Below are positions 11,304 through 20,305 of a stretch of DNA of 64,000 nt, piece after piece. The stretch lies in contig NZ_CP069513.1 in NCBI RefSeq assembly GCF_016889425.1, positions 2,046,001 through 2,110,000 on the forward strand, in the 5' to 3' direction. The position numbers and the translations under genes were made by a program. Under the pieces are notes generated by a model. That model did no database searches. It saw only the letters and a list, made by a program, of their open reading frames with translations, and was not told where the DNA came from. How positions within the stretch are numbered: the first letter of the stretch is position 1; every line of letters begins with the position of its first letter. This DNA comes from Corynebacterium amycolatum. GTDB lineage: Bacteria; Actinomycetota; Actinomycetes; Mycobacteriales; Mycobacteriaceae.

Positions 11304-12965
11304 CTATGCGAAAACGATGTTGAGAACTACGGCCATCACCAGGCACAAGATACCCAGCGGAACAGTTCGCTGTAGCAATGGCAGCTCTGCCTCAGCAGCG
11401 TCTGTGAAGTGAGCCTTTGGGGTGACGGATTTGACGAAACCGACCAGCTCCTCATCGGGTTTCGGCCTTGTCATGAGAGAAACGACGACGGCCACCACAA
11501 TATCGACGACGAATGCCACGGAGGCGGCAGCGAACGCAGTGCCCTGCCCCGGTAGCTCAAAGATAGTTGCGCTTGCCGACGTGAACTCGGAGATGTACCA
11601 GTACAAGATTGCAGCGCCCGTTCCTGCAAGCAGAGACGTCCAACCTGCTGTCGGCGTCATGCGCTTCCAGAACATACCGATAAGGAAGGTAGCGAACAAC
11701 GGTGCGTTGAAGAAGCCGAATAGAGTCTGCAAGTAGTCCATGACATTGCCGAAATTATCGGCAATCAGTGCGGTGAACACTGCGATGCCGGTCGCGCCAA
11801 TGGTAGCGATACGGCCAACCTTGAGGTAGTAATCATCTGCTCGATTCTTCACGACGTAGGTCTGCCAAATGTCGTAGCTAAAGACTGTATTGAACGCGGA
11901 AATATTCGCCGCCATACCTGCCATAAAAGCTGCTAGCAGCCCTGCAATAGCGATGCCCAGCAGGCCGTTGGGAAGCAGATCTCTCATTAGGTACAGAATT
12001 GCGTCGTTAGGCTTGGCGGTCTGATCCATGATGGGTGCGACGGTGGCGCCGGCGATCATGCCCGGCAGCACGACGATGAACGGGATGAACATCTTCGGGA
12101 AAGCACCGATGATTGGAGTCTTGCGGGCGGCCGACAGTGAGTCGGCGGCCATGGAGCGCTGAACTTCCACGAAGTTGGTTGTCCAGTAGCCAAACGACAG
12201 CACGAAGCCGAGGCCAAAGACCAGTCCAATGACGGAAATCACGGGGTTATCAAAACCGGAAATATCCGTGCCCGGCCAAGTGTGGAAGTGCGATTCAGTG
12301 GCAACTTTTTCCTTCAGCCCGGACCATCCGCCGACGCTGTGCAGGCCGATCAGAGTCAGTGGCAACAGAGCTGCGACAATCACGAAGAACTGAAGTACCT
12401 CGTTGTAGATTGCTGCGGACAGTCCGCCCAGCGTGATGTAGGACAGCACGATGACTGCGGCGACTACCAACGTCAGCCACAGCGGCCAGCCGAGTAGCGC
12501 ATTGACCACTTTGGCCAGAAGCAGAAGGTTAATGCCTGCAATCAGCAGCTGCGCGATAGCGAAAGAGATTGCATTGACCAGGTGTGCACCGGGACCAAAA
12601 CGACGCAGCATGAACTCCGGAACTGAGCGAACCTTGGAGCCATAGTAGAAGGGCATCATGACAATGCCCAAAAACACCATGGCTGGGACGGCACCAATCC
12701 AGAAGTAGTGCATGGTCTGGAAACCGTATTGCACACCATTTGCGGACATGCCCACGATTTCCACGGCACCGAGATTGGCTGAGATGAACGCCAACCCCGT
12801 CACCCAAGCCGGCAGTGAGCGCCCCGAGAGGAAAAAGTCAATGGAGCTGGACACTTTGGCTCGTGCAGCCCAGCCAATACCGAGGACGAATAGGAAGTAC
12901 AGAGCAACGATGGAGTAATCCACCCATGTCGCGTCGAGTCTTAAGGCTGATTGCGCCACTATCAC
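11304..12965 (-). CDS. Sodium:solute symporter (SSS/SLC5), probable galactose uptake
   Basis: A 553-residue polytopic protein with about 13-14 hydrophobic segments, typical of SGLT-like members. The conserved start FFLSGRSLPAWVTGLAFISA and ANLGAVEIVGMSANGVQYG match the sodium-site region of sugar symporters. It should import a sugar with sodium; galactose is inferred from galM upstream and the GalTK fusion downstream. Start GTG 12965 is chosen because AAGGAGG stands 5 nt before it; an in-frame ATG at 13013 would add 16 poorly conserved residues. A promoter-operator-like region with a perfect palindrome lies upstream. Confidence 0.9.
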   Translation of the reverse strand: MIVAQSALRLDATWVDYSIVALYFLFVLGIGWAARAKVSSSIDFFLSGRSLPAWVTGLAFISANLGAVEIVGMSANGVQYGFQTMHYFWIGAVPAMVFLGIVMMPFYYGSKVRSVPEFMLRRFGPGAHLVNAISFAIAQLLIAGINLLLLAKVVNALLGWPLWLTLVVAAVIVLSYITLGGLSAAIYNEVLQFFVIVAALLPLTLIGLHSVGGWSGLKEKVATESHFHTWPGTDISGFDNPVISVIGLVFGLGFVLSFGYWTTNFVEVQRSMAADSLSAARKTPIIGAFPKMFIPFIVVLPGMIAGATVAPIMDQTAKPNDAILYLMRDLLPNGLLGIAIAGLLAAFMAGMAANISAFNTVFSYDIWQTYVVKNRADDYYLKVGRIATIGATGIAVFTALIADNFGNVMDYLQTLFGFFNAPLFATFLIGMFWKRMTPTAGWTSLLAGTGAAILYWYISEFTSASATIFELPGQGTAFAAASVAFVVDIVVAVVVSLMTRPKPDEELVGFVKSVTPKAHFTDAAEAELPLLQRTVPLGILCLVMAVVLNIVFA

Positions 12966-13247
12966 GACGGCCTCCTTGCGGTTAGGCGGTTGATACGTAT
13001 TCAGAAAATGCACGAATAGGGATTTCCCTTATTTCGGCACCTGATATGGCGCACGCCCAACAATGGCCATGAAAGTGGCTAGACCTACCGCAAACCGTAG
13101 GGGCAAATCGCCACTACCCTGCACAAAAGGAAGACCTATTCTTTTACATTCGTCCCCTAGTGTAGTTTCCTTTCTTAATTCAAGGTGAATTAATTAAGAC
13201 GGATTTAACCCAGTTGAGGGGGCTGCAGTCCTCTGAGCTGAGTAAAA
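12966..13247 (-). promoter_or_regulatory. Leader and promoter region of the symporter–galTK operon
   Basis: This 282-nt interval between galM and the symporter has no convincing gene. It holds a perfect 8-3-8 palindrome (13175-13193) and, on the minus strand, a TACACT -10-like hexamer just downstream of it. The remaining leader of more than 150 nt contains a weak hairpin (8 bp with one mismatch, around 13098-13118) and the strong AAGGAGG at 12971-12977. Confidence 0.5.
13175..13193. promoter_or_regulatory. Palindromic operator candidate TTAATTCA-agg-TGAATTAA
   Basis: A perfect 8-bp inverted repeat with a 3-bp centre, AT-rich against its surroundings, overlapping the likely -35 region of the symporter–galTK promoter. 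It resembles a dimeric repressor site. The regulator is not identified in the window. Confidence 0.55.
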
Positions 13248-14204
13248 CTATTTTCCGCCCGTCTCCGCGCGCAGTCCCATGGCAAGAGTTTTTGTCTCTC
13301 CAGCCTGAAGTCGCAGCAACCCGGTTCCGGAGCGGAGCGCATCTGGCGGACATGTCATTGGTTCCACCGCAATCGCATTCCCGTGCCCAGGGAATCCTTC
13401 TCGTCGTCCAGCGTCGGCAACATAGACCTGGAAGAACCGGAATTCATCATCGGCCCAGAGCACAGCACCCTTGCCATTTGGTCCAACCAAATGCGCTTCA
13501 CGACGGCGCGGTGAGCCATTCTCGGCTGTTTCCTCGGCAGCAAGGAAGCAGTGATCCAGCCACAGTCCATCCAGAGATACTCCCTCTCGAAGGCTGGGAA
13601 TCACTGTCTCCGCTGGCACCGCTGGGCCAGCGGGCAGGTTTCGAATTGGTTCCAGTGGCAGGTTTTTATCAACGGGCAACCGAAGTGTGCAACTGTCGAA
13701 ATCAGCGCCCAAAGCGCTTAGGTAAGGATGCCAGCCCAGACCAAACGGGCACTCCCTATCGCTGCGATTATGCACTGTGAACTCAGCCGATAGGCCGTCT
13801 GTAGCGGTGACTTGCCAACGCACGGTCATACCGAGTTCCCAAGGCCAGCCCGACTGCGGCTCAACTTCCACATGCAAGGTGACGCTGCTGTCATCAGCAT
13901 CGACCACGGTCCAAATGCGATCTGCAACAAACCCGTGAATAGCATTCGCCCGGGACGGCTCCGAAATATCTAACCGATGGACTTCCCCACCGAAGATAAA
14001 CACTCCGTCAGCGACCCTGTTCGGCCACGGAGCCAGGAGCGTACCTGCGGACAACGGTGGATTGAATCCCTTGGGATAGTCTGTCAGCAGTGGCAGACCA
14101 CAGTACTCCAGTGATCTCGGGCCACCACCGAACTGGGAAATACTTGCGACGTAGTCACCGGCGGAAATGTCGATGAATTCATGATCGTGCGCGACAAGTT
14201 GCAT
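13248..14204 (-). CDS. galM: Aldose 1-epimerase (galactose mutarotase)
   Basis: GalM interconverts the alpha and beta anomers of galactose, feeding alpha-galactose to galactokinase. About 318 residues. Family landmarks include NRVADGVFIFGGEVHRLD near the N-terminus, NAIHGFV with the catalytic-region His, and the FGLGWHPYLS stretch. Start ATG 14204 is preferred: GGAAGG lies about 10 nt upstream, whereas the in-frame GTG 14222 has no ribosome-binding site. It lies upstream of the symporter and GalTK genes on the same strand, separated by a 282-nt regulatory gap, and immediately follows the pnp terminator. Confidence 0.9.
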   Translation of the reverse strand: MQLVAHDHEFIDISAGDYVASISQFGGGPRSLEYCGLPLLTDYPKGFNPPLSAGTLLAPWPNRVADGVFIFGGEVHRLDISEPSRANAIHGFVADRIWTVVDADDSSVTLHVEVEPQSGWPWELGMTVRWQVTATDGLSAEFTVHNRSDRECPFGLGWHPYLSALGADFDSCTLRLPVDKNLPLEPIRNLPAGPAVPAETVIPSLREGVSLDGLWLDHCFLAAEETAENGSPRRREAHLVGPNGKGAVLWADDEFRFFQVYVADAGRREGFPGHGNAIAVEPMTCPPDALRSGTGLLRLQAGETKTLAMGLRAETGGK

Positions 14205-14224
14205 GCGCAAATCACCTTCCACGT

Positions 14225-14253
14225 GGGTTCGAAAATTAATCCCTTCGAAACCC
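14225..14253. promoter_or_regulatory. Imperfect inverted repeat in front of galM
   Basis: Two TTCGAA hexamers (14228-14233 and 14244-14249) lie inside a larger imperfect inverted repeat with GGGTT/AACCC ends, between the pnp terminator and the galM start. Position and symmetry suggest an operator for galM. It differs from the palindrome at 13175-13193. Confidence 0.4.
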
Positions 14254-14265
14254 GAGATTAACCCA

Positions 14266-14307
14266 AAACAAAAAGCGCGGTTAGGTCAATTTGTGACCTA
14301 ACCGCGC
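14266..14307 (-). terminator. Rho-independent terminator of pnp
   Basis: A perfect 14-bp stem (14275-14288 with 14294-14307), loop of 5, followed on the minus strand by TTTTTGTTTT. A textbook intrinsic terminator. Confidence 0.92.
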
Positions 14308-14362
14308 CATCGCTACTCGCGTTGTCGGAGGCTACATACAGCACATCCTCCGTCGCCAAGCA

Positions 14363-16630
14363 TTAGTCGTCCTCGACTGGAACCAACGAAATCTTGCCGC
14401 GGTTGTCGATATCAGCGATTTCGACCTGAATCTTGTCGCCGACATTGATGACATCCTCAACCTTCTCGATGCGCTTGTCGCCACCGAGCTTGGAAATGTG
14501 AATCAGACCGTCACGGCCCGGAGTCAGGGAGACGAAAGCACCGAAAGCGACAGTCTTCACGACAGTTCCCAGGTAGCGCTCGCCCACCTTCGGCAGTTGC
14601 GGGTTAGCGATTGCATTAATCTGCTCAATTGCAGCGTCCGCAGCCTTACCGGAAGTTGCCGAGACAAATACGGTGCCATCGTCCTCGATGGAGATATCAG
14701 CACCGGTTTCCTCGGTGATGCCGTTGATTGTCTTGCCCTTCGGGCCGATGAGCTCACCGATCTTGGACGCCGGAACCTTAACGGTGGTGATCTTCGGAGC
14801 AAGACCGCTCATCTCGTCCGGAGACTCGATGACCTCGGCCATGGTGGACAGGATGGCCAGACGTGCGTCACGAGCCTGGGACAGGGCATCGGCCAGAACC
14901 TTCGACGGAATACCGTCGAGCTTGGTGTCCAGCTGCAGTGCGGTAATGAAGTCCGCAGTACCAGCGACCTTGAAGTCCATGTCACCGAATGCGTCCTCGG
15001 CACCGAGGATATCGGTCAGCGCGACGAAGCGGTTCTCACCGTCAACCTCGCCGGAAACCAGGCCCATGGCGATACCGGCAACCGGAGCCTTCAGCGGCAC
15101 ACCGGCGTTGTACAGCGACAGAGTCGAAGCACAGACCGAACCCATGGACGTCGAACCATTAGATCCAAGGGCCTCGGAGACCTGGCGAATGGTATACGGG
15201 AACTCCTCACGGGACGGCACGACCGGCAGCAGAGCGCGCTCAGCCAGTGCCCCGTGACCAATCTCGCGGCGCTTCGGAGAGCCAACACGACCGGTCTCGC
15301 CGGTGGAGTACGGCGGGAAGTTGTAGTGATGGATGTAGCGCTTGGAAGTAACCGGGGTCAGCGAGTCAATCTGCTGTTCCATCTTCAGCATGTCCAAAGT
15401 GGTGACACCCAGAATCTGGGTCTCGCCGCGCTCAAACAGCGAAGAGCCGTGGGCACGCGGAATCAAGCCGACCTCAACGCCCAGGTCACGAATGTCGGTA
15501 ACACCGCGACCATCGATGCGGAAGCCCTCAGCCAGAATCTTCTCACGGACAATCTGCTTCATCACTGCGTTGTATGCAGCGCGAATCTGCTTAGATGCAG
15601 CCTGCTCGTCGACATCATCGGAGACGAAGCGCTCCAGCAGCTGCCCCTCGACGTCCTCCATGTACTCGTTGGTGGCGTCATCTCGATCCTGCTTACCCGG
15701 GATGGTGAGCAGCTTGGCCAGCTTCTTAGCAGACTTCTTCTCGACTGCATCAAAAATCTCATCGCTGTATGCCGGGAACAGCGGGAACTCCTGCGTTTCC
15801 TTCGCTGCGCGCTCAGCCAGCCCCTTCTGTGCCTCACACAGAACCTTGATGTGCGGCTTTGCAGCCTCGAGGCCCGCGGCGACGATGTCCTCAGTCGGTG
15901 CCGGTGCGCCGTCAGAAATACGCTTGACGACGGTCTCCCCTGCTCCGGCCTCCACCATCATGATGGCGACATCTTCGACGTTCTTACCGCGACGCTTACG
16001 GGTGACGATGCGGCCAGCGACGACCATCTCGAACAGAGCCTGCTCGTGCTGCTCCTCGGTCGGGAAAGCGACCCATGCACCCTCCGGATGCTTGTCATCG
16101 GCGACAAGCGCGATGCGGACACCACCGACAGCGCCGGAAACCGGCAGCCCGGAAAGCTGAGTTGCAGCTGACGCGCCGTTGATTGCGACGACGTCGTAGC
16201 AATCCTTCGGATCCCAGGACATGACGGTGACGACAACCTGTACCTCGTTGCGCAGGCCCTTGACGAAGGTCGGGCGCAGCGGACGGTCAATCAGACGACA
16301 TGCCAGGATGGCGTCGGTGGACGGGCGGCCCTCACGGCGGAAGAACGAACCCGGAATCTTGCCCGCAGCGTACATACGCTCTTCAACGTCGACGGTCAGC
16401 GGGAAGAAGTCAAAGCCCTCGCGGGGCTGGTTGGAAGCGGTGACGGTGGACAGGAGCATGGTCTCCTCGTCCAGGTAGGTGGTCACCGAACCATCGGCCT
16501 GACGAGCCAGCTGACCCGTTTCAAAGCGAATGGTGCGGGTGCCGAAATCACCATTGTCGATGGTAGCAACGGCCTCGGTAATACCGAAATCCTCATCAAA
16601 GAAAAATTCAACAGCCTTGCTGTTGGCCAT
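14363..16630 (-). CDS. pnp: Polyribonucleotide nucleotidyltransferase (PNPase / GpsI)
   Basis: PNPase degrades RNA phosphorolytically from the 3' end; actinobacterial forms (GpsI) are also linked to pppGpp metabolism. 755 residues: two RNase PH domains (about 1-240 and 330-560) around an alpha-helical linker, then a KH domain ([19 protein letters not shown]) and an S1 domain ([20 protein letters not shown]). Start ATG 16630 has AGGAG 9 nt upstream; the in-frame ATG at 16663 lacks one. It lies downstream of rpsO as usual, but the interval is long and contains a terminator, so pnp needs its own promoter. Confidence 0.96.
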   Translation of the reverse strand: MANSKAVEFFFDEDFGITEAVATIDNGDFGTRTIRFETGQLARQADGSVTTYLDEETMLLSTVTASNQPREGFDFFPLTVDVEERMYAAGKIPGSFFRREGRPSTDAILACRLIDRPLRPTFVKGLRNEVQVVVTVMSWDPKDCYDVVAINGASAATQLSGLPVSGAVGGVRIALVADDKHPEGAWVAFPTEEQHEQALFEMVVAGRIVTRKRRGKNVEDVAIMMVEAGAGETVVKRISDGAPAPTEDIVAAGLEAAKPHIKVLCEAQKGLAERAAKETQEFPLFPAYSDEIFDAVEKKSAKKLAKLLTIPGKQDRDDATNEYMEDVEGQLLERFVSDDVDEQAASKQIRAAYNAVMKQIVREKILAEGFRIDGRGVTDIRDLGVEVGLIPRAHGSSLFERGETQILGVTTLDMLKMEQQIDSLTPVTSKRYIHHYNFPPYSTGETGRVGSPKRREIGHGALAERALLPVVPSREEFPYTIRQVSEALGSNGSTSMGSVCASTLSLYNAGVPLKAPVAGIAMGLVSGEVDGENRFVALTDILGAEDAFGDMDFKVAGTADFITALQLDTKLDGIPSKVLADALSQARDARLAILSTMAEVIESPDEMSGLAPKITTVKVPASKIGELIGPKGKTINGITEETGADISIEDDGTVFVSATSGKAADAAIEQINAIANPQLPKVGERYLGTVVKTVAFGAFVSLTPGRDGLIHISKLGGDKRIEKVEDVINVGDKIQVEIADIDNRGKISLVPVEDD

Positions 16631-16663
16631 AGGTTTCTTACTCCTAGAAATAGCGGCGATCAT

Positions 16664-17007
16664 CGATGTCGCCTGTAAAAGATCGAATGAACTTCGTTTG
16701 CGTCACGCATTCTACCAGCTAACGCAGAAAGTTCTCGTATTGGACGGATCGGAGATCTCTCACTGCCATCTGGGTTCTTGCACCTACGCGGGGTTCTAGG
16801 AGTTTGCGGAGCGGGGGCACTTATCGATGACTTCTCTTCACTCATCGATGGATTACCGTGTCTTGTCGACGAATTACCGTGTCTTATCGATGGTGCCCCG
16901 ACACTTATGCGCACGCTGTCGATCAGCCCCCTCCACATGTCGATGAGGTATTCACTTGTGGCCACGCTACAGCGCATCGATGAGTGAATACCACAACGAC
17001 AAGTGAC
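16664..17007. repeat. rpsO–pnp interval with a 21-bp-period degenerate repeat
   Basis: No convincing gene. Cores of TCGATG or TCGACG recur at 16824, 16845, 16866 and 16887 (exact 21-bp steps), with a decayed copy near 16908, two more cores 21 bp apart at 16919 and 16940, and another at 16977. The two central units (16851-16871 and 16872-16892) differ at three positions. A 10-bp inverted repeat GGTATTCACT/AGTGAATACC (about 16947-16956 with 16983-16992) encloses the last copies. Near pnp, 16655-16673 can form a small hairpin (GGCGA/TCGCC) shortly before the Shine-Dalgarno. A minus-strand frame gives a Ser-rich heptapeptide repeat but looks non-coding. Confidence 0.6.
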
Positions 17008-17059
17008 CAAAAAGACCCGCCGTGAGCTTCCATTCAATGGAAATCCAAACGGCGGGTCT
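17008..17059 (-). terminator. Rho-independent terminator of rpsO
   Basis: Outer stem AGACCCGCCG/CGGCGGGTCT (17013-17022 with 17050-17059) with an inner TTCCATT/AATGGAA hairpin, followed by TTTTT on the minus strand. It separates rpsO from pnp. Confidence 0.88.
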
Positions 17060-17135
17060 AAAAGCTTAAAAGCCTTGAATTAACAGAGCAACTTACACCA
17101 ATGACGCTCTGACAAACAGGACCTTAAGGGAAACC

Positions 17136-17405
17136 TTAGCGGCGCAGACCAAGGCGCTCGATCAGCTTACGGTAGCGCTCAACGTCATTGTCCTGCAGGT
17201 ACTGCAGCAGGCCCTTGCGGCGACCGACCAGCAGCAGCAGACCACGACGAGAGTGGTGATCGTGCTTGTGGAACTTCAGGTGCTCGGTCAGCTGACGAAT
17301 ACGAGCGGTCAGCAGTGCAACCTGAGCCTCCGGGGAACCGGTGTCGGTCTCGTGCAGGCCGAACTCCTTGAGAATCTCAGCCTTTTCTGCAGTGTTCAAA
17401 GCCAT
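17136..17405 (-). CDS. rpsO: 30S ribosomal protein S15
   Basis: S15 binds 16S rRNA early in assembly of the 30S platform. The 89-residue protein has the normal length and the family pattern ([22 protein letters not shown], then [18 protein letters not shown]). It is followed by a strong terminator, so it appears monocistronic rather than cotranscribed with pnp. Confidence 0.97.
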   Translation of the reverse strand: MALNTAEKAEILKEFGLHETDTGSPEAQVALLTARIRQLTEHLKFHKHDHHSRRGLLLLVGRRKGLLQYLQDNDVERYRKLIERLGLRR

Positions 17406-17546
17406 GTAAATCTAACTCCTTGAATCAAATTATGGTCGTTTTTTCAGTCCACATTCTCGGCTTTCCCGGAACCAAACAGCGTCTGGCAGCTGGTTCCTCG
17501 CAACTACTTGTGGACCGCAGTCACAGCCGACGTTTTACTTTAACAG

Positions 17547-18542
17547 CTAATCGGTCTTTGCCAAAATGGCCTCGGTGTCTACTACGTCCTGGTTCATCCG
17601 GTCAATGAGCTCCTCGACCGAGTCGAACTTCTCCATTCCGCGAATCCGATCGACAAACTCAACCTGCCCGGCGATGCCGTAGAGGTCCGCGTGACGGTCA
17701 ATCACGTAGGCCTCGACCGTTCGATCAGTGTCTCCAAAGGTCACATTAGTGCCCACCGACACGGCTGCTGGGTAGCGCACCCCAAACTCGATATCGCCCT
17801 TCGGGTCCGGCTCCGGGCGGGCTGCCGTCGGCTGAGCCGTAAACCATGCCGCGTAGACACCATCAGCCGGGACTGCCAAGCCCTCAGCGAAGTCAATATT
17901 GGCGGTCGGAAAACCCAGCTGCGCTCCCCCACGCCCCTGACCGGGAATAACGTCACCATCGACACGGTAGAAGTACCCGAGACACGAGGCGGCTGCGGAC
18001 ACCGCTCCGTCGGCAAGCAAACCGCGAATACGTGTCGACGAAACGCGTTCGGTCGAATCCGCGGCAGTGACGTCGAGGAGGTCGACGATGGTGACGTCGA
18101 CCCCACACTTACGGCCGTGCTCCGGCATAGTCTCGGCAGTACCTGCGGCCTTCTGCCCATAGGTGAAGTTCTGGCCAACAAAGACGGCCTGTGCATTCAG
18201 CTTGTCGCGGATAACGGTGCGTACAAAGTCTTCTGGGGGGATGCTGGAGAAGTTCTTGTCGAAGGGCACGACGAGCATGGCATCAATTCCCTCCGCTTCT
18301 GCCAGCTCGGCACGACGGGACACGGTGGACAGTGCCGGCGGCACCTTATCCGGGGCAAACAGCGCTACGGGGTTGGGGTCGAAAGTCATCAACAGCGACT
18401 TCACGCCACGAGCGCGAGCGTCACTGACCGCAGCAGCTATCAGGCGCTTATGCCCTAGATGAATACCATCGAACACTCCGATGGTTACGACCGTGTCCCC
18501 CAGGTCTTCGGGTGCATTGTCCAAGCCATACCAAATCTCCAC
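17547..18542 (-). CDS. ribF: Bifunctional riboflavin kinase / FAD synthetase
   Basis: RibF phosphorylates riboflavin to FMN and adenylates FMN to FAD. The N-terminal nucleotidyltransferase domain (about 1-185) has GVFDGIHLGH at 22-31; the C-terminal flavokinase domain (about 190-330) has GQGRGGAQLGFPTANI. 331 residues is typical. The GTG start at 18542 has a TACACT hexamer (18551-18556, minus) 8 nt upstream, predicting a leaderless transcript that diverges from the leaderless truB. Confidence 0.96.
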   Translation of the reverse strand: MEIWYGLDNAPEDLGDTVVTIGVFDGIHLGHKRLIAAAVSDARARGVKSLLMTFDPNPVALFAPDKVPPALSTVSRRAELAEAEGIDAMLVVPFDKNFSSIPPEDFVRTVIRDKLNAQAVFVGQNFTYGQKAAGTAETMPEHGRKCGVDVTIVDLLDVTAADSTERVSSTRIRGLLADGAVSAAASCLGYFYRVDGDVIPGQGRGGAQLGFPTANIDFAEGLAVPADGVYAAWFTAQPTAARPEPDPKGDIEFGVRYPAAVSVGTNVTFGDTDRTVEAYVIDRHADLYGIAGQVEFVDRIRGMEKFDSVEELIDRMNQDVVDTEAILAKTD

Positions 18543-18593
18543 AAAGAGCTAGTGTAACTGGTCACCGTTTAACACACCGCATATAGCGCAACA

Positions 18594-18599
18594 TAGGAT
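18594..18599 (+). promoter_or_regulatory. -10 element of leaderless truB promoter
   Basis: TAGGAT ends 7 nt before the truB ATG, so transcription should begin at or next to the start codon. The opposing TACACT for ribF is at 18551-18556. Confidence 0.6.
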
Positions 18600-18606
18600 T
18601 GCGTCT

Positions 18607-19593
18607 ATGACCGACTTCGATCCGATTGCAGACTCCGGCATTGTCATCGTCGACAAGCCCCAAGGCTGGACAAGCCACGATGTAGTGGGCAAACTCCGTC
18701 GAATCTTCCGCACCAAGAAGGTCGGCCACTCCGGCACCCTCGACCCAATGGCCACCGGTGTGCTCGTCCTCGGCATCGGCCGCGGCACGCGTTTCCTACC
18801 CCATGTCCACGCGGACACGAAGTCCTACCAAGCCACCATTCGGCTCGGCGCTGCCACACTTACCGACGACGCCGAAGGCGAGTTGCTCTCCGAATCGTCA
18901 GCGGCATCGGTGACCGATGAAATGGTTCGAGAGGAAATTGCGAAGTTCACCGGCACGATCATGCAAAAACCTGCGGCGGCATCCGCAGTGAAGATTGACG
19001 GTGTCCGCGCCTACGAGCGCATCCGCCGTGGCGAGAAGGTCGATATCCCAGCGCGCCCGGTGACAATCACCCGCTATGAGGTTCTGGACATCCGCCACGA
19101 CTCCAATCCTTCCCGTCCCGGGGAGTGCATCGATATCGACGTGGAGGTCGACTGCTCTGCTGGCACTTTCATCCGCGCCTTAGCTCGTGACTTGGGGGAT
19201 GCACTGGGAGTCGGTGGTCATCTCACCGCTCTGCGACGTACTGCCGCCGGCGTTTTCACTATTGAAGAAGCATTGACTATCGACGAGCTCACAGCGAAAG
19301 CCGAGCAATTCGACACCGCCAATCCAGAAATTGCTGAGATGCGACGCCCCCTTCCGGAGCGCGCCGCTTCCTTGCTGCCGATGAGTCTGGACGCGGCCTG
19401 CCTGCGTTGCTTTGATTCCCGCGAAATAACTGAACAGCAGGCGGCTGATTTGGCTCAGGGCAAGTGGCTGGAGCCAATCGGAAAACCTGGAGTCTATGCG
19501 GCGGTGTCTCCGACGGGAAAGGTCCCGGCGCTGCTCACAGAATCCGGCAAACGGGCCAAGACGGTCTTCGTGGTACGCCCGGCCACGCTGTAA
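18607..19593 (+). CDS. truB: tRNA pseudouridine(55) synthase
   Basis: TruB isomerises U55 in the tRNA T-loop. The catalytic Asp is in [11 protein letters not shown] (Asp46), preceded by the family start [13 protein letters not shown]. 328 residues including a C-terminal PUA-like region. Start ATG 18607 is supported by the -10 hexamer 7 nt upstream and absence of a ribosome-binding site. It converges with the PPTase gene, 16 nt away, without a terminator hairpin between them. Confidence 0.96.
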   Translation: MTDFDPIADSGIVIVDKPQGWTSHDVVGKLRRIFRTKKVGHSGTLDPMATGVLVLGIGRGTRFLPHVHADTKSYQATIRLGAATLTDDAEGELLSESSAASVTDEMVREEIAKFTGTIMQKPAAASAVKIDGVRAYERIRRGEKVDIPARPVTITRYEVLDIRHDSNPSRPGECIDIDVEVDCSAGTFIRALARDLGDALGVGGHLTALRRTAAGVFTIEEALTIDELTAKAEQFDTANPEIAEMRRPLPERAASLLPMSLDAACLRCFDSREITEQQAADLAQGKWLEPIGKPGVYAAVSPTGKVPALLTESGKRAKTVFVVRPATL

Positions 19594-19609
19594 CTACTTC
19601 TCAAGGCTT

Positions 19610-20305
19610 TTAACACTGCTCGAGCCACACCGCGGTGGCAACGACGCCTGCGCCGCGGGCCCAGAAGCCCTTTACTCCGCGGAAGGCGTCGGGAATCTCA
19701 CGGTGAAATGTTAGCTGTAGAGGTCCGCCTGCGAGTCCTCGGGAAAAACCTCGCGCTGCTATCCGTCTCTTCCTCGGTTGCACGGAAACTTCGTCGAAGT
19801 CTAGCCACTGCCCGACTATCGGCTCCCAGAGTTTGTACACTGATTCCTTGGCGCTAAATTGCACCAGCGGATCCAGGCGAGCTTCGTCAGTGCGCAAGAC
19901 TGCATCGATGATTCCTAACTCTAGAGTCTGCTCGACCTCGACATCGATGCCAATCCCCTGCAGCTGTTCAGCGCTCGCGGACACAGCTGCCACGGCCCCG
20001 TCGCAGTGGCTAATTGACCCCACGACTCCTCGCGGCCACAGCGGCGCTCCAGTGGTCGACACGCCAATCCCACCTGGGGCAGACTCTCCTAGCCGTTGCA
20101 ACGCCTCATGTGCAGCGAGGCGTCCTCGGGTGAAATCACGGATTCGAGCAGGTGCTGCACTATCAGACAGCCTCAATTCAGCACTACGGAGCTGCTGCAA
20201 TTCCGCATCACTAAAAGGACGCTCGGCATTGGAGTCAATGACCAGCCGGCTACCGGCGGGTAAATGCCCGGCCAGGTACTCCTGAACGTCGGCAAGCACA
20301 CTCAT
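19610..20305 (-). CDS. 4'-phosphopantetheinyl transferase (EntD/PptT type)
   Basis: It transfers phosphopantetheine from CoA to carrier proteins such as FAS-I or Pks-type synthases. The 231-residue protein carries GIGIDVE (Mg-binding Asp and Glu) and FSAKESVYKLW, the two hallmark motifs, plus GSISHCDGAVAAV upstream. Start ATG 20305 overlaps the stop of the MATE gene by four bases (ATGA), so the two are translationally coupled. Whether it serves mycolate-type or fatty acid synthases cannot be read here. Confidence 0.9.
   Translation of the reverse strand: MSVLADVQEYLAGHLPAGSRLVIDSNAERPFSDAELQQLRSAELRLSDSAAPARIRDFTRGRLAAHEALQRLGESAPGGIGVSTTGAPLWPRGVVGSISHCDGAVAAVSASAEQLQGIGIDVEVEQTLELGIIDAVLRTDEARLDPLVQFSAKESVYKLWEPIVGQWLDFDEVSVQPRKRRIAARGFSRGLAGGPLQLTFHREIPDAFRGVKGFWARGAGVVATAVWLEQC

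Noticed and set aside
14498..16171. Long plus-strand open frame opposite pnp (over 550 codons)
   Set aside because: Antisense to complete PNPase; the product has no recognisable domain, and such shadows are common in G+C-rich genes with strong codon bias.
16815..17005. Possible CRISPR array from the 21-bp periodicity
   Set aside because: The period is too short, there are no unique spacers of 30 bp or more, the units are degenerate, and no cas genes are present.
16660..17037. Minus-strand frame between rpsO and pnp with a Ser-rich heptapeptide repeat
   Set aside because: It would start inside the rpsO terminator and end in the pnp leader, has no ribosome-binding site, and its repeats follow from the 21-bp DNA period.
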